A stretch of DNA of 64,000 nucleotides from Gibbula magus (lineage: Eukaryota > Mollusca > Gastropoda > Trochida > Trochidae), in assembly GCA_936450465.1 (NCBI GenBank), contig OW388297.1, positions 60,826,581 through 60,890,580 on the forward strand, given 5' to 3'. Below are positions 1 to 9,620 of the stretch, piece after piece. Both the position numbers and the translations under genes were made by a program. The notes under the pieces are model-generated. The model did not search any database and was not told the origin of the DNA. It saw only the letters and a program-made list of their open reading frames with translations. Every line of letters starts with the position of its first letter. Positions within the stretch are counted from its first letter, which is position 1.

Positions 1-334
1 TCGTCTCCTTGATAGATGATACAGAAGTAGATAAAGCCACTAACATAGCTTTCAATTCTGATAGTTCAGAGGAGGGTTTATCAAGAGTGGGGGTGACAGA
101 TCTCGATCTCTTGCTAGCAGACGAATCTGACTCCTTCTTCCTCTTAGGGGTCTTAGGCTTAGATCTAAGTTTGTTCATCTCAATCCAGTCTTTATCAGGC
201 ATGCCTTTACACAACAAACATCGAGAGTCAAACATGCATGGTAGATCCTTAAAACAAGCATAGCAGGATGAATGGGGATCCCCCTTATGTAAATACTTCT
301 GACACGATAGACACTTGTTTTGATTGGCAGACAT
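1..334 (-). CDS. DIRS-like gag ORF, N-terminal part, runs off the left edge
   Basis: An open frame on the minus strand begins with ATG at 332-334 and stays open for 111 codons to the window edge. Residues 8-45 hold a cysteine/histidine cluster: CLSC, then DPHSSCYAC, then CLLCKGM. A basic/serine stretch follows (KPKTPKRKKESDSSASKRSR), then a heptad-like Leu/Ser segment. The spacing CxxC...DxHxxCxxC...CxxC resembles the gag-like first ORF of DIRS-type tyrosine-recombinase retrotransposons. This is recognition by pattern, not by a search. The protein would be structural or nucleic-acid binding. The rest of the element lies to the left of the window. The plus-strand ORF at 9-263 is its antisense shadow. 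Alternative: the N-terminus of an unrelated zinc-binding transposon protein. Confidence 0.55.
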   Translation of the reverse strand, partial: MSANQNKCLSCQKYLHKGDPHSSCYACFKDLPCMFDSRCLLCKGMPDKDWIEMNKLRSKPKTPKRKKESDSSASKRSRSVTPTLDKPSSELSELKAMLVALSTSVSSIKET

Positions 335-1074
335 CTTGGATGAATGAAAAATGGCGGGAGAGTTGAAGGAAAAAATTTTCACACACAAGGAAAAATCAAA
401 AACGATCTCACCCAGTTGAATCCACTTGAAATCCAAAGCAGAATGTCACAAGGATGAAAACAGAAGCTCTTCAAGTGAAATCCCAAAGGGAGACTCAAGA
501 AGACAGAAATTTTTTTACTCTCTCACTCAGTGAACCTCTACCCAGTCCATACAGAGAATAGAATGAGGTAAACATCCGGTTGACAGGGGAAGATAACTTC
601 AGCCAGGGGAGATAACTCAGGGAAAGAACAACACACACACACCACAATAAAACTGTATTTTTATTCTTTTACTCTGTATAACCTCTCCAGACTTGGAGAT
701 GTAGGCAAACTCAATCTAGAGGGATAGTTTACGCAATAATTATTTGAGAGTCATGTTTCTGTAAAGAAAGAGGAATTTGAGTAATATTGGCTCAACCAAA
801 TTTTAATAGTATTGTGTATTTTCTGTGTAGATAATATGTAAAAAAAATTGTAGTTTTAACTCAATTTGTACATTAACAAAAAGCTTTGTTTGTGCAATTT
901 TCTCAAGTTATGTTATTTTATGATAAGATAACCATTTTCTGACATTAATGACAAGCATGACACAGGAAAAATGTTAATGCTTTTGTGTAATTGAATAAAA
1001 TAAAGTGACAAATAACATTCTGTCATATGATTTTCCCACAACTAAGGACATATATAATTTTTGTTTTTAATTAA
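335..1074. other. Non-coding stretch upstream of the DIRS-like ORF
   Basis: No coding signal is seen. It contains a short (AC)n microsatellite at about 628-642. At 606-620 it has a GGGGAGATAACTC motif that recurs in family F near 32438, 39053, 61045 and 62480. The stretch next to 334 may be the 5' untranslated region of the DIRS-like element. Confidence 0.4.
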
Positions 1075-1347
1075 TATTTAGCTATTATAATCAGTGATAA
1101 TAGACAGTCCACGTATGCTAGAGCATGGGAACTATTTGTGGAGTTCTGTAGAATGTGTTTAAAGAAAGAACCTGAGTTACCGATAGCAGCAGCTGATTGG
1201 TCGCTTTTCGTGGCATATATGTTTCATAGGGAATTATCCCCAGCAACGCTAAAAAGATACATATCTGCCCTCGGTTACTTACACAAAATCCACGGTATGA
1301 ATGATCAGTCAACTATTTTTGTTGTGCAAAAATTGACCGTTATGTAA
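1075..1347 (+). pseudogene. Tyrosine recombinase N-terminal (SAM-like) domain fragment
   Basis: The open stretch encodes an N-terminal DNA-binding domain of the XerD-like recombinases found in DIRS, Ngaro and Crypton elements. The sequence shows TYARAWELFVEFC, then LPIAAADWSLFVAYMF, then SPATLKRYISALGYLHKIHG. These match the helical core-binding pattern (LF..Y, TL..Y.SAL...H). The catalytic R...HxxR...Y domain is absent; the frame ends at TAA 1345-1347. An AG acceptor-like site precedes 1081 (atatttag) and a GTAACA donor-like site lies at the end, so it could be a single exon. It lies on the opposite strand from the DIRS-like gag at 1-334, so the two need not be parts of one element. Confidence 0.55.
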
Positions 1348-1800
1348 CATATATGCTCATACTACTTCAAGCTCCTAGTATAACTTGTATGAAAGATATA
1401 GAGAACATTGAGTTAAATAGCGAAAAAAATAAAATAAGTTCTATCTTGTTTAAATTCTATGATACAAATATAATGAAAGTTGCGTTAGAAAGCTCTCGAA
1501 AAGACCTTTAATTCAAATACAAAAATTGGTAATATTTTATGGTAGATTTAATGTTGGCAAAATGGTACACCACTAAAATGTTTTGACTTATAACTTTCTT
1601 ACTTTTCATTAAAAAAAACCTTGAAATTTGCAACTCTTGATATTCACTAAACACAGATATCTTCAAAAGTAGAGTGTTCTAGGGTCATTGGTTTCTGAGA
1701 TGAAAAATATACAAATATATAAAATGAACCCCTGTCAAAATCAAAGTATCAAAGTTTCATTAATGAAATGAACAAATCATAAACTCCATCTTTTAAAGAA
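1348..1800. other. AT-rich stretch, nothing recognised
   Basis: No ORF of substance, repeat or RNA-like structure was recognised here. Confidence 0.4.
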
Positions 1801-1839
1801 AACACTGCCCAGGTTTCTGGATATCTCCTAGTGATGGCT

Positions 1840-2109
1840 CATGAGAAGAAGTCGTTTGAAGCTGTTAGGGTGAACCTCCTGCAAAGTTTATATTTCATAA
1901 TTTATCGCAACCAAATTTACAAACTTTGCATCTCCATCCTACAAAGATGTTAATGACAAAATTTCACATTCCTATATCAAGCGCTTTCTGAGAAGAAGTC
2001 ATTTAAAGGTTTCACTAGCGACCATATTTGTAGGCGTTGGAATTCGTGATGAACAAACTTTGACCCCCTAGGAGCCAGGTACACACCCACCAAATTACAG
2101 CTTTGGGAG
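1840..2109 (+). repeat. Two diverged ~147-bp tandem monomers
   Basis: The phrase GAGAAGAAGTC followed by TTT(G/A)AAG occurs near 1843 and again near 1990, about 147 bp apart. The phrase and spacing are those of the monomers of family E. The two units lead into an E-family right end at 2110-2211, so this is probably an old, 5'-eroded E copy. Confidence 0.45.
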
Positions 2110-2211
2110 TGCAGCAGTTCTGGAGGAGAAGTTGAAAGAGTGAAAAGTTTACGGACGCCGGACGCAGGCCCATGCCATATGCCCATCTGGCCTTTCAGGC
2201 CTGATGAGCTA
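2110..2211 (+). mobile_element. Family E right-end fragment
   Basis: The stretch has the diagnostic order of the E right end: the phrase 'ctggaggagaagt', a short GGACGCC tract, CCATGCCATA, and the terminal hairpin GCCCATCTGGCC...GGCCTGATGAGC, ending in TA and an A-run. The hairpin sequence is diverged, so this is an old copy. Confidence 0.7.
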
Positions 2212-2383
2212 AAAAATATTTTGTGAAATGATTAACATATTTTAATAAGACATTAAAGTAGTGAAAGCTTAAATCATTGTTGATCGATATTATGATGGCG
2301 GGGTGATTCAGAAATCTACGTGGTTGGGACCTTGGAACCAGGTAGATCTACCTGGTTGGATTAAATGAAACTTGGCATGTCTG

Positions 2384-2843
2384 GTGTATGAGCCGCATCA
2401 AAACATTACAGTCTATGAGGCATGGTGCCCTGGAAAGGGAACTTATCTTTCAAAGTTTATCTTCCCGACAAGCCTAAGAAGTATGGGATAAAGGCTTTCG
2501 AAATCATGTTGTGTGACTCCTAAAACGGTTACGTTTGCAAGTTCAAACTCTACAGTGGAAAAACGAATGAACCGGTTTCTGTAGGTGGCAAAACCTATGA
2601 CGTAAGCATGGACGATTACGTTGGACACATCTTTATGGACAACTATTATTCATCCACAAATCTATACATAAACTTGTGGGAGTAGGCAGAGAGTCTTCTT
2701 ATGAATGTACAAAATGTAATGTTGCTCTGTGCGCCGCACCATGCTTCAAACTGTATCACACCGCCACTGACTACGCCAGGGCGTACATCACTGCCGCAGA
2801 CAAAGAAAGAAACGAAGAAGAAAATGAAGAAGTGGATAATTGA
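2384..2843 (+). pseudogene. piggyBac-type transposase remnant
   Basis: Several frames together give a decayed piggyBac transposase, the DDD nuclease that inserts at TTAA. Seen in order: EPHQNITVYE, a 1-nt frameshift, then AMVPWKGNLSFKVYLP and KPKKYGIKAFE, an in-frame stop, NGYVCKFKLYSGK, then GHIFMDNYYSSTNLY with the family's second catalytic Asp in FMDNYYSS. A stop, a large internal deletion and a frame change follow. Last comes the C-terminal cysteine-rich finger: YECTKCNVALC, APCFKLYHT, an acidic tail and TGA at 2841-2843. The first and third catalytic Asp regions are missing. It cannot encode a working enzyme. No TTAA-flanked terminal repeats were found around it. Confidence 0.8.
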
Positions 2844-3095
2844 AAGTAAAGAGAGCCGGAGTGTGGAAATGTATATAAACATTATATACAGACCTTGTTA
2901 GGTCCCTACAGATGTTCTGTGCACTACTGCAAGTAAATATGTGTGTGTACTATATTTGTACATAAATGCATTATAATTTATAAATATTTTTTATTTTGTC
3001 AAAGAGACAGAGAAAGTGAATGTGAGCTTTCATTGGAAGTTCAGCCAGAACTGCATCATAAATATCACCCATAAATCCATAACCGGGTGGCCAAA
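2844..3095. other. AT-rich non-coding stretch
   Basis: Nothing recognised beyond A/T runs. It may include the 3' remains of the piggyBac copy. Confidence 0.35.
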
Positions 3096-3743
3096 TTTCA
3101 TGAAACTTACATCCTCATAAAGAGGAATGATTTGGCTTTGATTCCAAATAAAATTTACATATGGGTACGAAAAACTAAAGTTGCGGCACGTGCCGCAAGA
3201 TGTGCGATACTCAAAAAGTTGCCTCAAAGTACCGAGGTTACGTTTCTTTCGCACACTATAGCTTCCAAACTAAGTTGCACATTTTTTATCTTTTTTTCAT
3301 CATCGAGAAGAGGAATAAATTGTCTTCAATTCCATGTATCATTTGTATATGCGCAGCGAAAAACTAAATATGCGACAATTGATGCGCCAGGTGTCGCAAA
3401 AAGTTAGTTTTTAAAAAATCAATTCTCTAAGTACTGGGGGTACCTAGGGGTCCCTTCCTTACATATATCGTGACGTATTCCAATAATTTTATAAACCTAG
3501 GTCGGATTCTGTCTGTTGTTTTGTAGGTATCTTCTTTTCTTGGAATAACCTCTAATGAGGTCTTACTTCCGAGAATAACCCGGTATGAGGTTTCACTTTT
3601 GAAAGTAAGACCTGAACCTAAGGTTTTTTTTAAAGTAAGACCTGGAAATGCACTTAGAATAATTTTTCAGACTTGCAACGCAATAGCCAACAAGCAGCAA
3701 TTATTATCGAAAATTATACAAAGTTAAAAATTCCCAAGTTGAA

Positions 3744-3813
3744 ATAGCTGGATTCGAACCTGGCACCCTTCGCTCTCTAAACTGGCGCCATAGACCGCTC
3801 GGCTATGCAGACC
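3744..3813 (-). tRNA. tRNA-Leu-like sequence, probably pseudogene or SINE head
   Basis: On the minus strand an exact A box (TAGCCGAGCGG) and an exact B box (GGTTCGAATCC) are present at the usual spacing. The D-arm region GCCGAGCGGTCTATGGCGC closely resembles animal tRNA-Leu. The anticodon stem does not pair on its 3' side, and there is no 3' strand matching the acceptor GGTCTGC. So this is a Pol III-competent-looking but non-functional tRNA relic, or the head of a tRNA-derived SINE. Confidence 0.6.
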
Positions 3814-4101
3814 GAGATGATGAGTGGAGTTGAATTACTCCATTTATAGTCATACCTTCTTTGCCTCGATATAACGCAACCGAGGGCGACATACCCTTTA
3901 TAAAAACAGGATTTGGGAATCAAAAATTATAAAATGTAAATTTTTACATTTGACGTTTATAAATAGGAAGAAAACATTCCTCCTTCGTCTTCTGCTTTTA
4001 AAATGGTCTAAGCGGAGGAATTAGACCCTTTGAGCGTCCGAAACTATAACTCGTAAATTTTGATAGTTGACGGTTTATAAGCTGGAGAAAACACTCCTCC
4101 T

Positions 4102-4208
4102 CGGTCTTCTGCTCTGAGAATAACCTCAAGGTCGGGATAGCCCCTCGGGCTAACGCCCTCGGGGCTTTATCCCTCCCTTCAGGTTATTCTCAGAGCAGAA
4201 GACCTCGG
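4102..4208. repeat. Near-perfect long inverted repeat (hairpin)
   Basis: Left arm and right arm are about 48-50 bp each and share GTCTTCTGCTCTGAG, AATAACCT and (with one or two bulges) GGGATA and GCCCC/CGGGC. Only TAAC is left as the loop. A weaker relative with aataacc/aggt(c/t) phrases lies at 3541-3630. It could be a miniature element, or simply a hairpin with the potential to be transcribed. Confidence 0.7.
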
Positions 4209-4830
4209 AGTCATGTTTTCTCCTTAACGTAATCAATCCACTCATTGTAAAGAGGAATAAATTGTCTTCAAATACATATGTATTTTGTGTATGTGCGCAC
4301 AGGATTTACGATTTTGTAATGCTTGAAATAAAGACAAACTTTACACCGCACAACATGTACTGTGGATGATAAGTGTATGCTGTGCTCATTAGTACTCATT
4401 AATTCCAAGCGCGCTCTGCTCTTGTACCCTCGGGGACGTCCCGAGGAGGTAACGGTACTGTAAGAAGCTCAGTCCTGGGGGGAACAAGAGGTGCCAGTAA
4501 CTTGGACGCATTCATTTGGTACTGTCTTGATAGCGTCACTCTTCTTTTGTTGGTTATATTTTCTGAACCATAGGTCGTATTCTAATAATTTGTATGTCAT
4601 TGTAAAGAGAAATAACTTGTCTACAAGTACATATAAAATTTGCAATATGCACGCTCAGGAGTTTTGATTTCATAAAGCTGGAAATAAAGACATACTTTAG
4701 ATGACAATAGAATTATAACCAATTATATCATTGTAAAGACAAACATCTGGTCTTCAAGTTCATATATACATTGCATTAGCGCGCTCCGAATTTATGATGT
4801 TAGTATAAGGCCCAAATTAAAGACAATCTT

Positions 4831-5611
4831 TAGAAAGCAAAAGAAAAAAGAAAAAAAAAATCGTTGAAAATTCATTCAAAGTCGCGGGTATGATTTAACC
4901 ATTTGTATACGAGTGCCAAGACTTGAATTTGTATTAAACGCCCGTATATAGTCCTTTTTTGCGATGTAGATGCGATATATTTCGTAAAAACGATACCAAA
5001 TCGCCGCCTGGAATATTCTGCCAGCAGATCTAATAAGTGACTAAGCCAAAATACTGCTGCGAGCTGGAGGGTCTGTCCACGCAACGGGGGCTGAAATGAG
5101 TAAAATAGAACAATAGAATATGCGCAATTTGAGGGTTAACAAACACATCTTGTTTTCAGTCATTTATTACATAACTCCTGAATGTAACAGCTAAGATTTC
5201 CTGAACAGTTTTAAACTACAGAATGAGAACAGAATTAAGTTTGTGAAAATATATATATATGTTTGTAAAATCATATTATTTTCAATACAATGAATTATGT
5301 GCAGAGTTATATTTGCAAGTGAAATATGTTGGCCCCTTTTAACAAATATTCAAATTGCTAACATGCAGAATATTCTTCAAACACACTTTGGGAACTATAT
5401 TTAAATTTTTCAAAATATTAATATCGATAACATTCTACTGACAAGGTAAGAATAAATCTTTTAAAAGATGCAGTAGATAAAATAAATACACCAACATATT
5501 GACTATATATTTTTTTATGGTAGAAGTGCATCATAAAAATTAATTCTGAGCAATTATCTGTTGGACGAATACATTAGTTTGGTTTAAATTCTGAGTTTTC
5601 AATTACATTTT
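4831..5611. other. Non-coding AT-rich stretch
   Basis: No feature is supported beyond a short (AT)n run near 5251-5260. The 70-codon minus-strand frame at 4872-5084 has no recognisable motif. Confidence 0.35.
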
Positions 5612-6850
5612 TAGCTCATCAGGCCTGAAAGACCCAATGGGCTTATGGCATGGCCGTCCGTCCATCCGTAAACATTTTGCTTTTTCGACTTCTTCTCAAG
5701 AACCAATGACTCTAGAGAGCTGAAAATTTATGTGCTAATGGGGATTCTAAATTGTAGATTTCATGACCCCGAGACCCCAAATGGGGTCACAGGGGTCAAA
5801 ACTTTAAAAACCTATTTTAATCGACTTCTCCAGTTCCATAAGGTCTAGAGAGCTGAAAATTTGTGTGCAGACTCCTTGGCTATTTGGGATTCTAAATTGT
5901 AGATTTCGTGACCCCATGACTACAATTGGGGTCACAGGGGTCACAACCTTCAAAACTTATTTTCATCTTCTCCAGTTTCAAAAGGTCTAGAGAGCTGAAA
6001 CATGTGCAGACTCCTCGGGTAATGGGGTTTCTAAATTATAGATTTCGTGACGCCGTGACCCCAAATGGGATCACAGGAGTCACAACCTTCAAAACCTATT
6101 TTCATCTTCTTTTCCAGTTCCAAAAGGTCTAGAGAGCTGAAAAGTTCTGTGCGTAGTCCTTGGCAAATGGGGATTCTAAATTGTAGATTTCGTGACCGCG
6201 TGATCCCAAATGGGGTCACAGGGGTCACAACCCAAAAAACCTATTGTCATCTTCTTCTCAAGTTCCATGAGGTCTAGAGAGCTGAAAAGTTGTGTGCAGA
6301 CTCCTTGGCTAATTGGGATTCTAAATTATAGGTTTCGTGACCCTGTGATCCCAAATGGGGTCACAGGGGTCACAACCATAAAAACCTATTTTCATCTTCT
6401 CCAGTTTCAAAAGGTCTAGAGAGCTGAAAAGTTGTGTGCAGACTCCTTGGCTAATGGAGATTCTAAATTGTAGATTAATGACCCCATGACCCCAAATGGG
6501 GTTACAGGGGTCACAACCTTAAAAACCTATTTTCATCTTCTTCTCAAGTTCCATAAGGTCTAGAGAGCTGAAAAGTTGTGTGCAGACTCCTTGGCCAATG
6601 GGGATTCTAAATTGCAGATTTCGTGACTGTGCGACCCCAAATATAAGTCACAGAGGTCATGACCTGAACAACCATTTTCATCTTTAGATTTTATGTGCTC
6701 TTCAAAATGAGGTAATTTAAAGGAAACAACAGTAATGAATTCAATGTTCATGTGTGTCTTTATTTGTAGGGGATTTTATATCTGGCCTCAAAGGTAGGTC
6801 AGAGGGGTAAGGACCTTAAAGGTCCATCCATTGTGTTGTTGGGGGTCAAA
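5612..6850 (-). mobile_element. Family E element (A0), minus orientation, left end missing
   Basis: It begins with the reverse complement of the E right end (TAGCTCATCAGGCCTGAAAG..., CCGTCCGTCC tract) and enters an array of about seven monomers. Their TCTAGAGAGCTGAAA phrase recurs at about 5714, 5844, 5986, 6128, 6273, 6414 and 6559, with periods of 141-145 bp after the first. After ~6660 comes a segment ('tgtgtctttatttgtaggggattttat') that also occurs at 22260-22330. No ATAGAGCC left end is found before the next element, so the copy is truncated or interrupted. Confidence 0.75.
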
Positions 6851-7290
6851 TATGCCAAACGTTATAAATGGTCTTACTTTATCGAGAAGTAACAACTGTC
6901 ACTGAAAACTACCATTTTGATGATACTCGACTTAGTATATTGACGCTATGAAGGTAAAAGTGTCGATTTCTGATCGAAAACCGGACAATGCACCGCGTGT
7001 GGCGCGCGCCAATGAGTCAAACATAATTTTGGAATCTTATTTAAACCAGATGAAATAGAAAAATTTGGTTGATAATGTTTAACAGGTCATATAACTACTG
7101 TGTGTGTAAATAGGACATGCACTTTCGGTTTCTGCACATGCATAATGAAGTTACTCAATTTTAATTGGAAACTAGAAATTATGACATATTTGGCGATTCA
7201 GGATGAATATGCAAGCTTAGTGAATTTGTTTGCATTGTAAACAGCACAAATGGTGTGTTGGAACGTATTAAAGCCAAATCAAATTTTATG
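6851..7290. other. Unassigned sequence between E copies
   Basis: Nothing was recognised in this stretch. Confidence 0.3.
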
Positions 7291-7489
7291 AAACACAATG
7301 GATGTACCTTTAAGACCGTTTTCATCTTCTCCATTTAAGGTTTTTAAGGTTGTGAAATCTACAATTTTGAATCCCCATTCTCTAGAGTCATTGGTTCTGG
7401 AGAAGAAGTGGAAAGAGCCAAAGGTTTATGGCCGGACGCCGGACGCCGGACGCTGGATGCCATGCCATGCCATAAGGACATTTCATAGC
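7291..7489 (+). mobile_element. Decayed family E right-end fragment
   Basis: One monomer-like segment is followed by 'ggttctggagaagaagt', a GGACGCC triplet tract and two CCATGCCATGCC repeats: the order of an E right end in plus orientation. The terminal hairpin is missing. It abuts E1 head to head. Confidence 0.5.
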
Positions 7490-7493
7490 TTTT

Positions 7494-9535
7494 TAGCTCA
7501 TCAGGCCTGAAAGGCCCGATGGGCTTATGGCATGGGATGGCGTCCGTCCATCCGTCCGTCCGTAAACTTTTCACTTTTTCAACTTCTTCTCCAGAACCAA
7601 TAACTCTAGAGAGCTGAAATTTTATGTACAGACTCCTTTGCCAATGGGGATTCTAAATTGTAGATTTGGTGACCCTGTGACCCCAAATAAGGGCCCCAGG
7701 GGTCATAACCTTAAAAGCTATTTTCATCTTCTTCTCCAGAACCAATGACTCCAGAGAGCTGAAATTTTATGTACAGACTCCTTGGCCAATGGGGATTCTA
7801 AATTGTAGATTTGGTGACCATGTGACCCCAAATAAGGGCCACAGGGGTCATAAGCTATAAAGCTATTTTCATCTTCTTCTCCAGAACCAATGACTCCAGA
7901 GAGCTGAAATTATATGTACAGACTCCTTGGCCAATGGGGATTCTAAATTGTAGATTTGGTGACCCTGTGACCCCAAATAAGGGCCTCACAGGCCATTACC
8001 TAAAATCCTGTTTTCATCTTTTTCTCCGGAACAAAAAGATCTAGAAGGCTGTAATATTGTATGCAAACTCTTTAGCCAATGGGGATTCTAACTTTTAAAT
8101 TTGGTGACCCTGAGACCCCAAATATGGGCCACAGCCTAAAAAACCTGTCGAAATTGAATTTTTAACTGATATTTTATGTGCACTTCTTTCACTTTATTTG
8201 AAATGTTATCGACTTAAAAGAACAATCTACATTGTGGACATGTTTGTCAAATTGATGTAATCAATGTGAAATGAGAACTGTTGAATAGCCTATGAAATGA
8301 AAATTGTGACAAGTCATAAAGGACTAAATTGAAGAGGAGTTAAGAATTCTTTTATTTTACATGAGATATGTGAACTGCATATGACTGGTGATGAAATGAT
8401 AAGATAAGATTATTTTCATCTTCTTCTCCAGAACGAAAAGACCTAGAAGGTTGTCATGTTGTGTAATGAGTCTTTAGCCAATGAAGATTCTAAATTGAAG
8501 ATTTGGTGACCCTGTGGCCCCAAATAAGGGCCTCACAGGCCATTACCTAAAATCCTGTTTTCATCTTTTTCTCCGGAACAAAAAGATCTAGAAGGCTGTA
8601 ATATTGTATGCAAACTCTTTAGCCAATGGGGATTCAAACTGGTAAATTTGGTGACCCTGTGACCCCAAATATGGGCCACAGCCTAAAAAAACCCTTTGAA
8701 AATGAATTTTGAACTGATATTTTATGACACTTCAGCCACTTTATTTGAAATGTATGTCGACTTGAAAGAACAATCTACATTGTGGACATGTTTGTCAAAT
8801 TGATGTAATCAATGTGAAATGAGAACTATTGAATAGCCTATGAACTGAAAATTGTGACAAGGCATAAAGGACTAAATTGAAGAGGAGTTAAGAATTCTTT
8901 TATTTTACATGAGATATGTGAACTGCATATGACTGGTGATGAAATGATAAGATAAGATTATTTTCATCTTCTTCTCCAGAACGAAAAGACCTAGAAGGTT
9001 GTCATGTTGTGTAAAGAGTCTTTAGCCAATGGAGATTCTAAATTGAAGATTTGGTGACCCAGTGGCCCCAACTAAGAGCCCCGTAGGCCATTACCTAAAA
9101 TCCTGTTTTCATCCAGAACAAACTAGAAGGAATATTTTGTTCAGAATGTTTAGATGTTTGGATGACAAGGCTTAGAACCGAGATTGTTTAGCCAAGGTGA
9201 TTCAAAATTGTACTATGTACCATGAGATTCATCACATTGCCTGTTCTCTTTAAGCCTTATACAGTTAGATCAGTGCTGCCAGTGTTTAGTGCAAGCAAGA
9301 GTCTATTACATAATTTGGCGGTAAAACACAATAAACACAGCTGGCTTGTAACCAGAGCCAAGGGGTCAGAATATTGCATAATCTCCTGTGTGTTGACCTT
9401 GCTGAGTGCTCTCTCTCAATTTCAAGACTAAGATTTGTCAGGGTTAGGGATTGTGCATTATATTGAGACAACATATTTCTGTCTTCATCATCAAACAAAA
9501 TAAACTCTGATGAGCTACAGAGCCCATGGCTCTAT
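7494..9535 (-). mobile_element. Family E element E1, complete, minus orientation (2.04 kb)
   Basis: Both ends are present. The right end (TAGCTCATCAGGCC, CCGATGGGC hairpin partner, CCGTCCGTCCG tract) is at 7494, and the left end (CTCATCAGA relative, AGAGCCCATGGCTCTAT) closes at 9535. Between them are three to four ~148-bp monomers (7590-8140), then two ~540-bp composite units carrying GAACTGCATATGACTGG (about 8370 and 8910), then a ~390-bp left-end domain shared with E3, E4 and E6. No ORF of coding quality exists, so this is a non-autonomous copy. Confidence 0.8.
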
Positions 9536-9620
9536 TTTTACCTTTTATGATAACATGGATAAAAGGATAATAAACGACGAGGTGCTGGTTGGGCAACTTT
9601 CAGAAAAGTATTTTAAAAAA

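Larger units (their letters stand above)
3100..4830 (+). repeat. Degenerate repeat units of the 'cattgtaaagaggaataa' type
   Basis: At least five related units occur near 3108, 3297, 4248, 4598 and 4730. Each begins (t)cat(t/c)gtaaagaggaata, continues with ttgtcttcaa and acatat, and ends around a GCGC/GCAC segment and 'gaaataaagacaaac'. Spacing is irregular (about 130-950 bp), so this is a decayed cluster rather than a clean satellite. A tRNA-like sequence and a strong hairpin lie between the units. The 106-codon plus-strand frame at 3087-3407 lies across two units and has no protein features. Confidence 0.5.

Noticed and set aside
9..263. 84-codon plus-strand frame
   Set aside because: It is antisense to the minus-strand frame at 1-334, which has a structured cysteine pattern and a good start.
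3087..3407. 106-codon plus-strand frame
   Set aside because: It spans two copies of a degenerate repeat and shows no domain or composition of a protein.
4420..4480. GC-rich palindrome-like segment around CTCGGGGACGTCCCGAG
   Set aside because: Short, imperfect and single; nothing ties it to a function.
4872..5084. 70-codon minus-strand frame
   Set aside because: Isolated, with no motif, no related copy and no splice or start context.
9222..9431. 69-78-codon frames starting MRFITLPVL in E1, E4 and E6
   Set aside because: Similar starts occur because the DNA is the same left-end domain, but the frames shift between copies (different C-termini in E1 and E6), so coding selection is unlikely.
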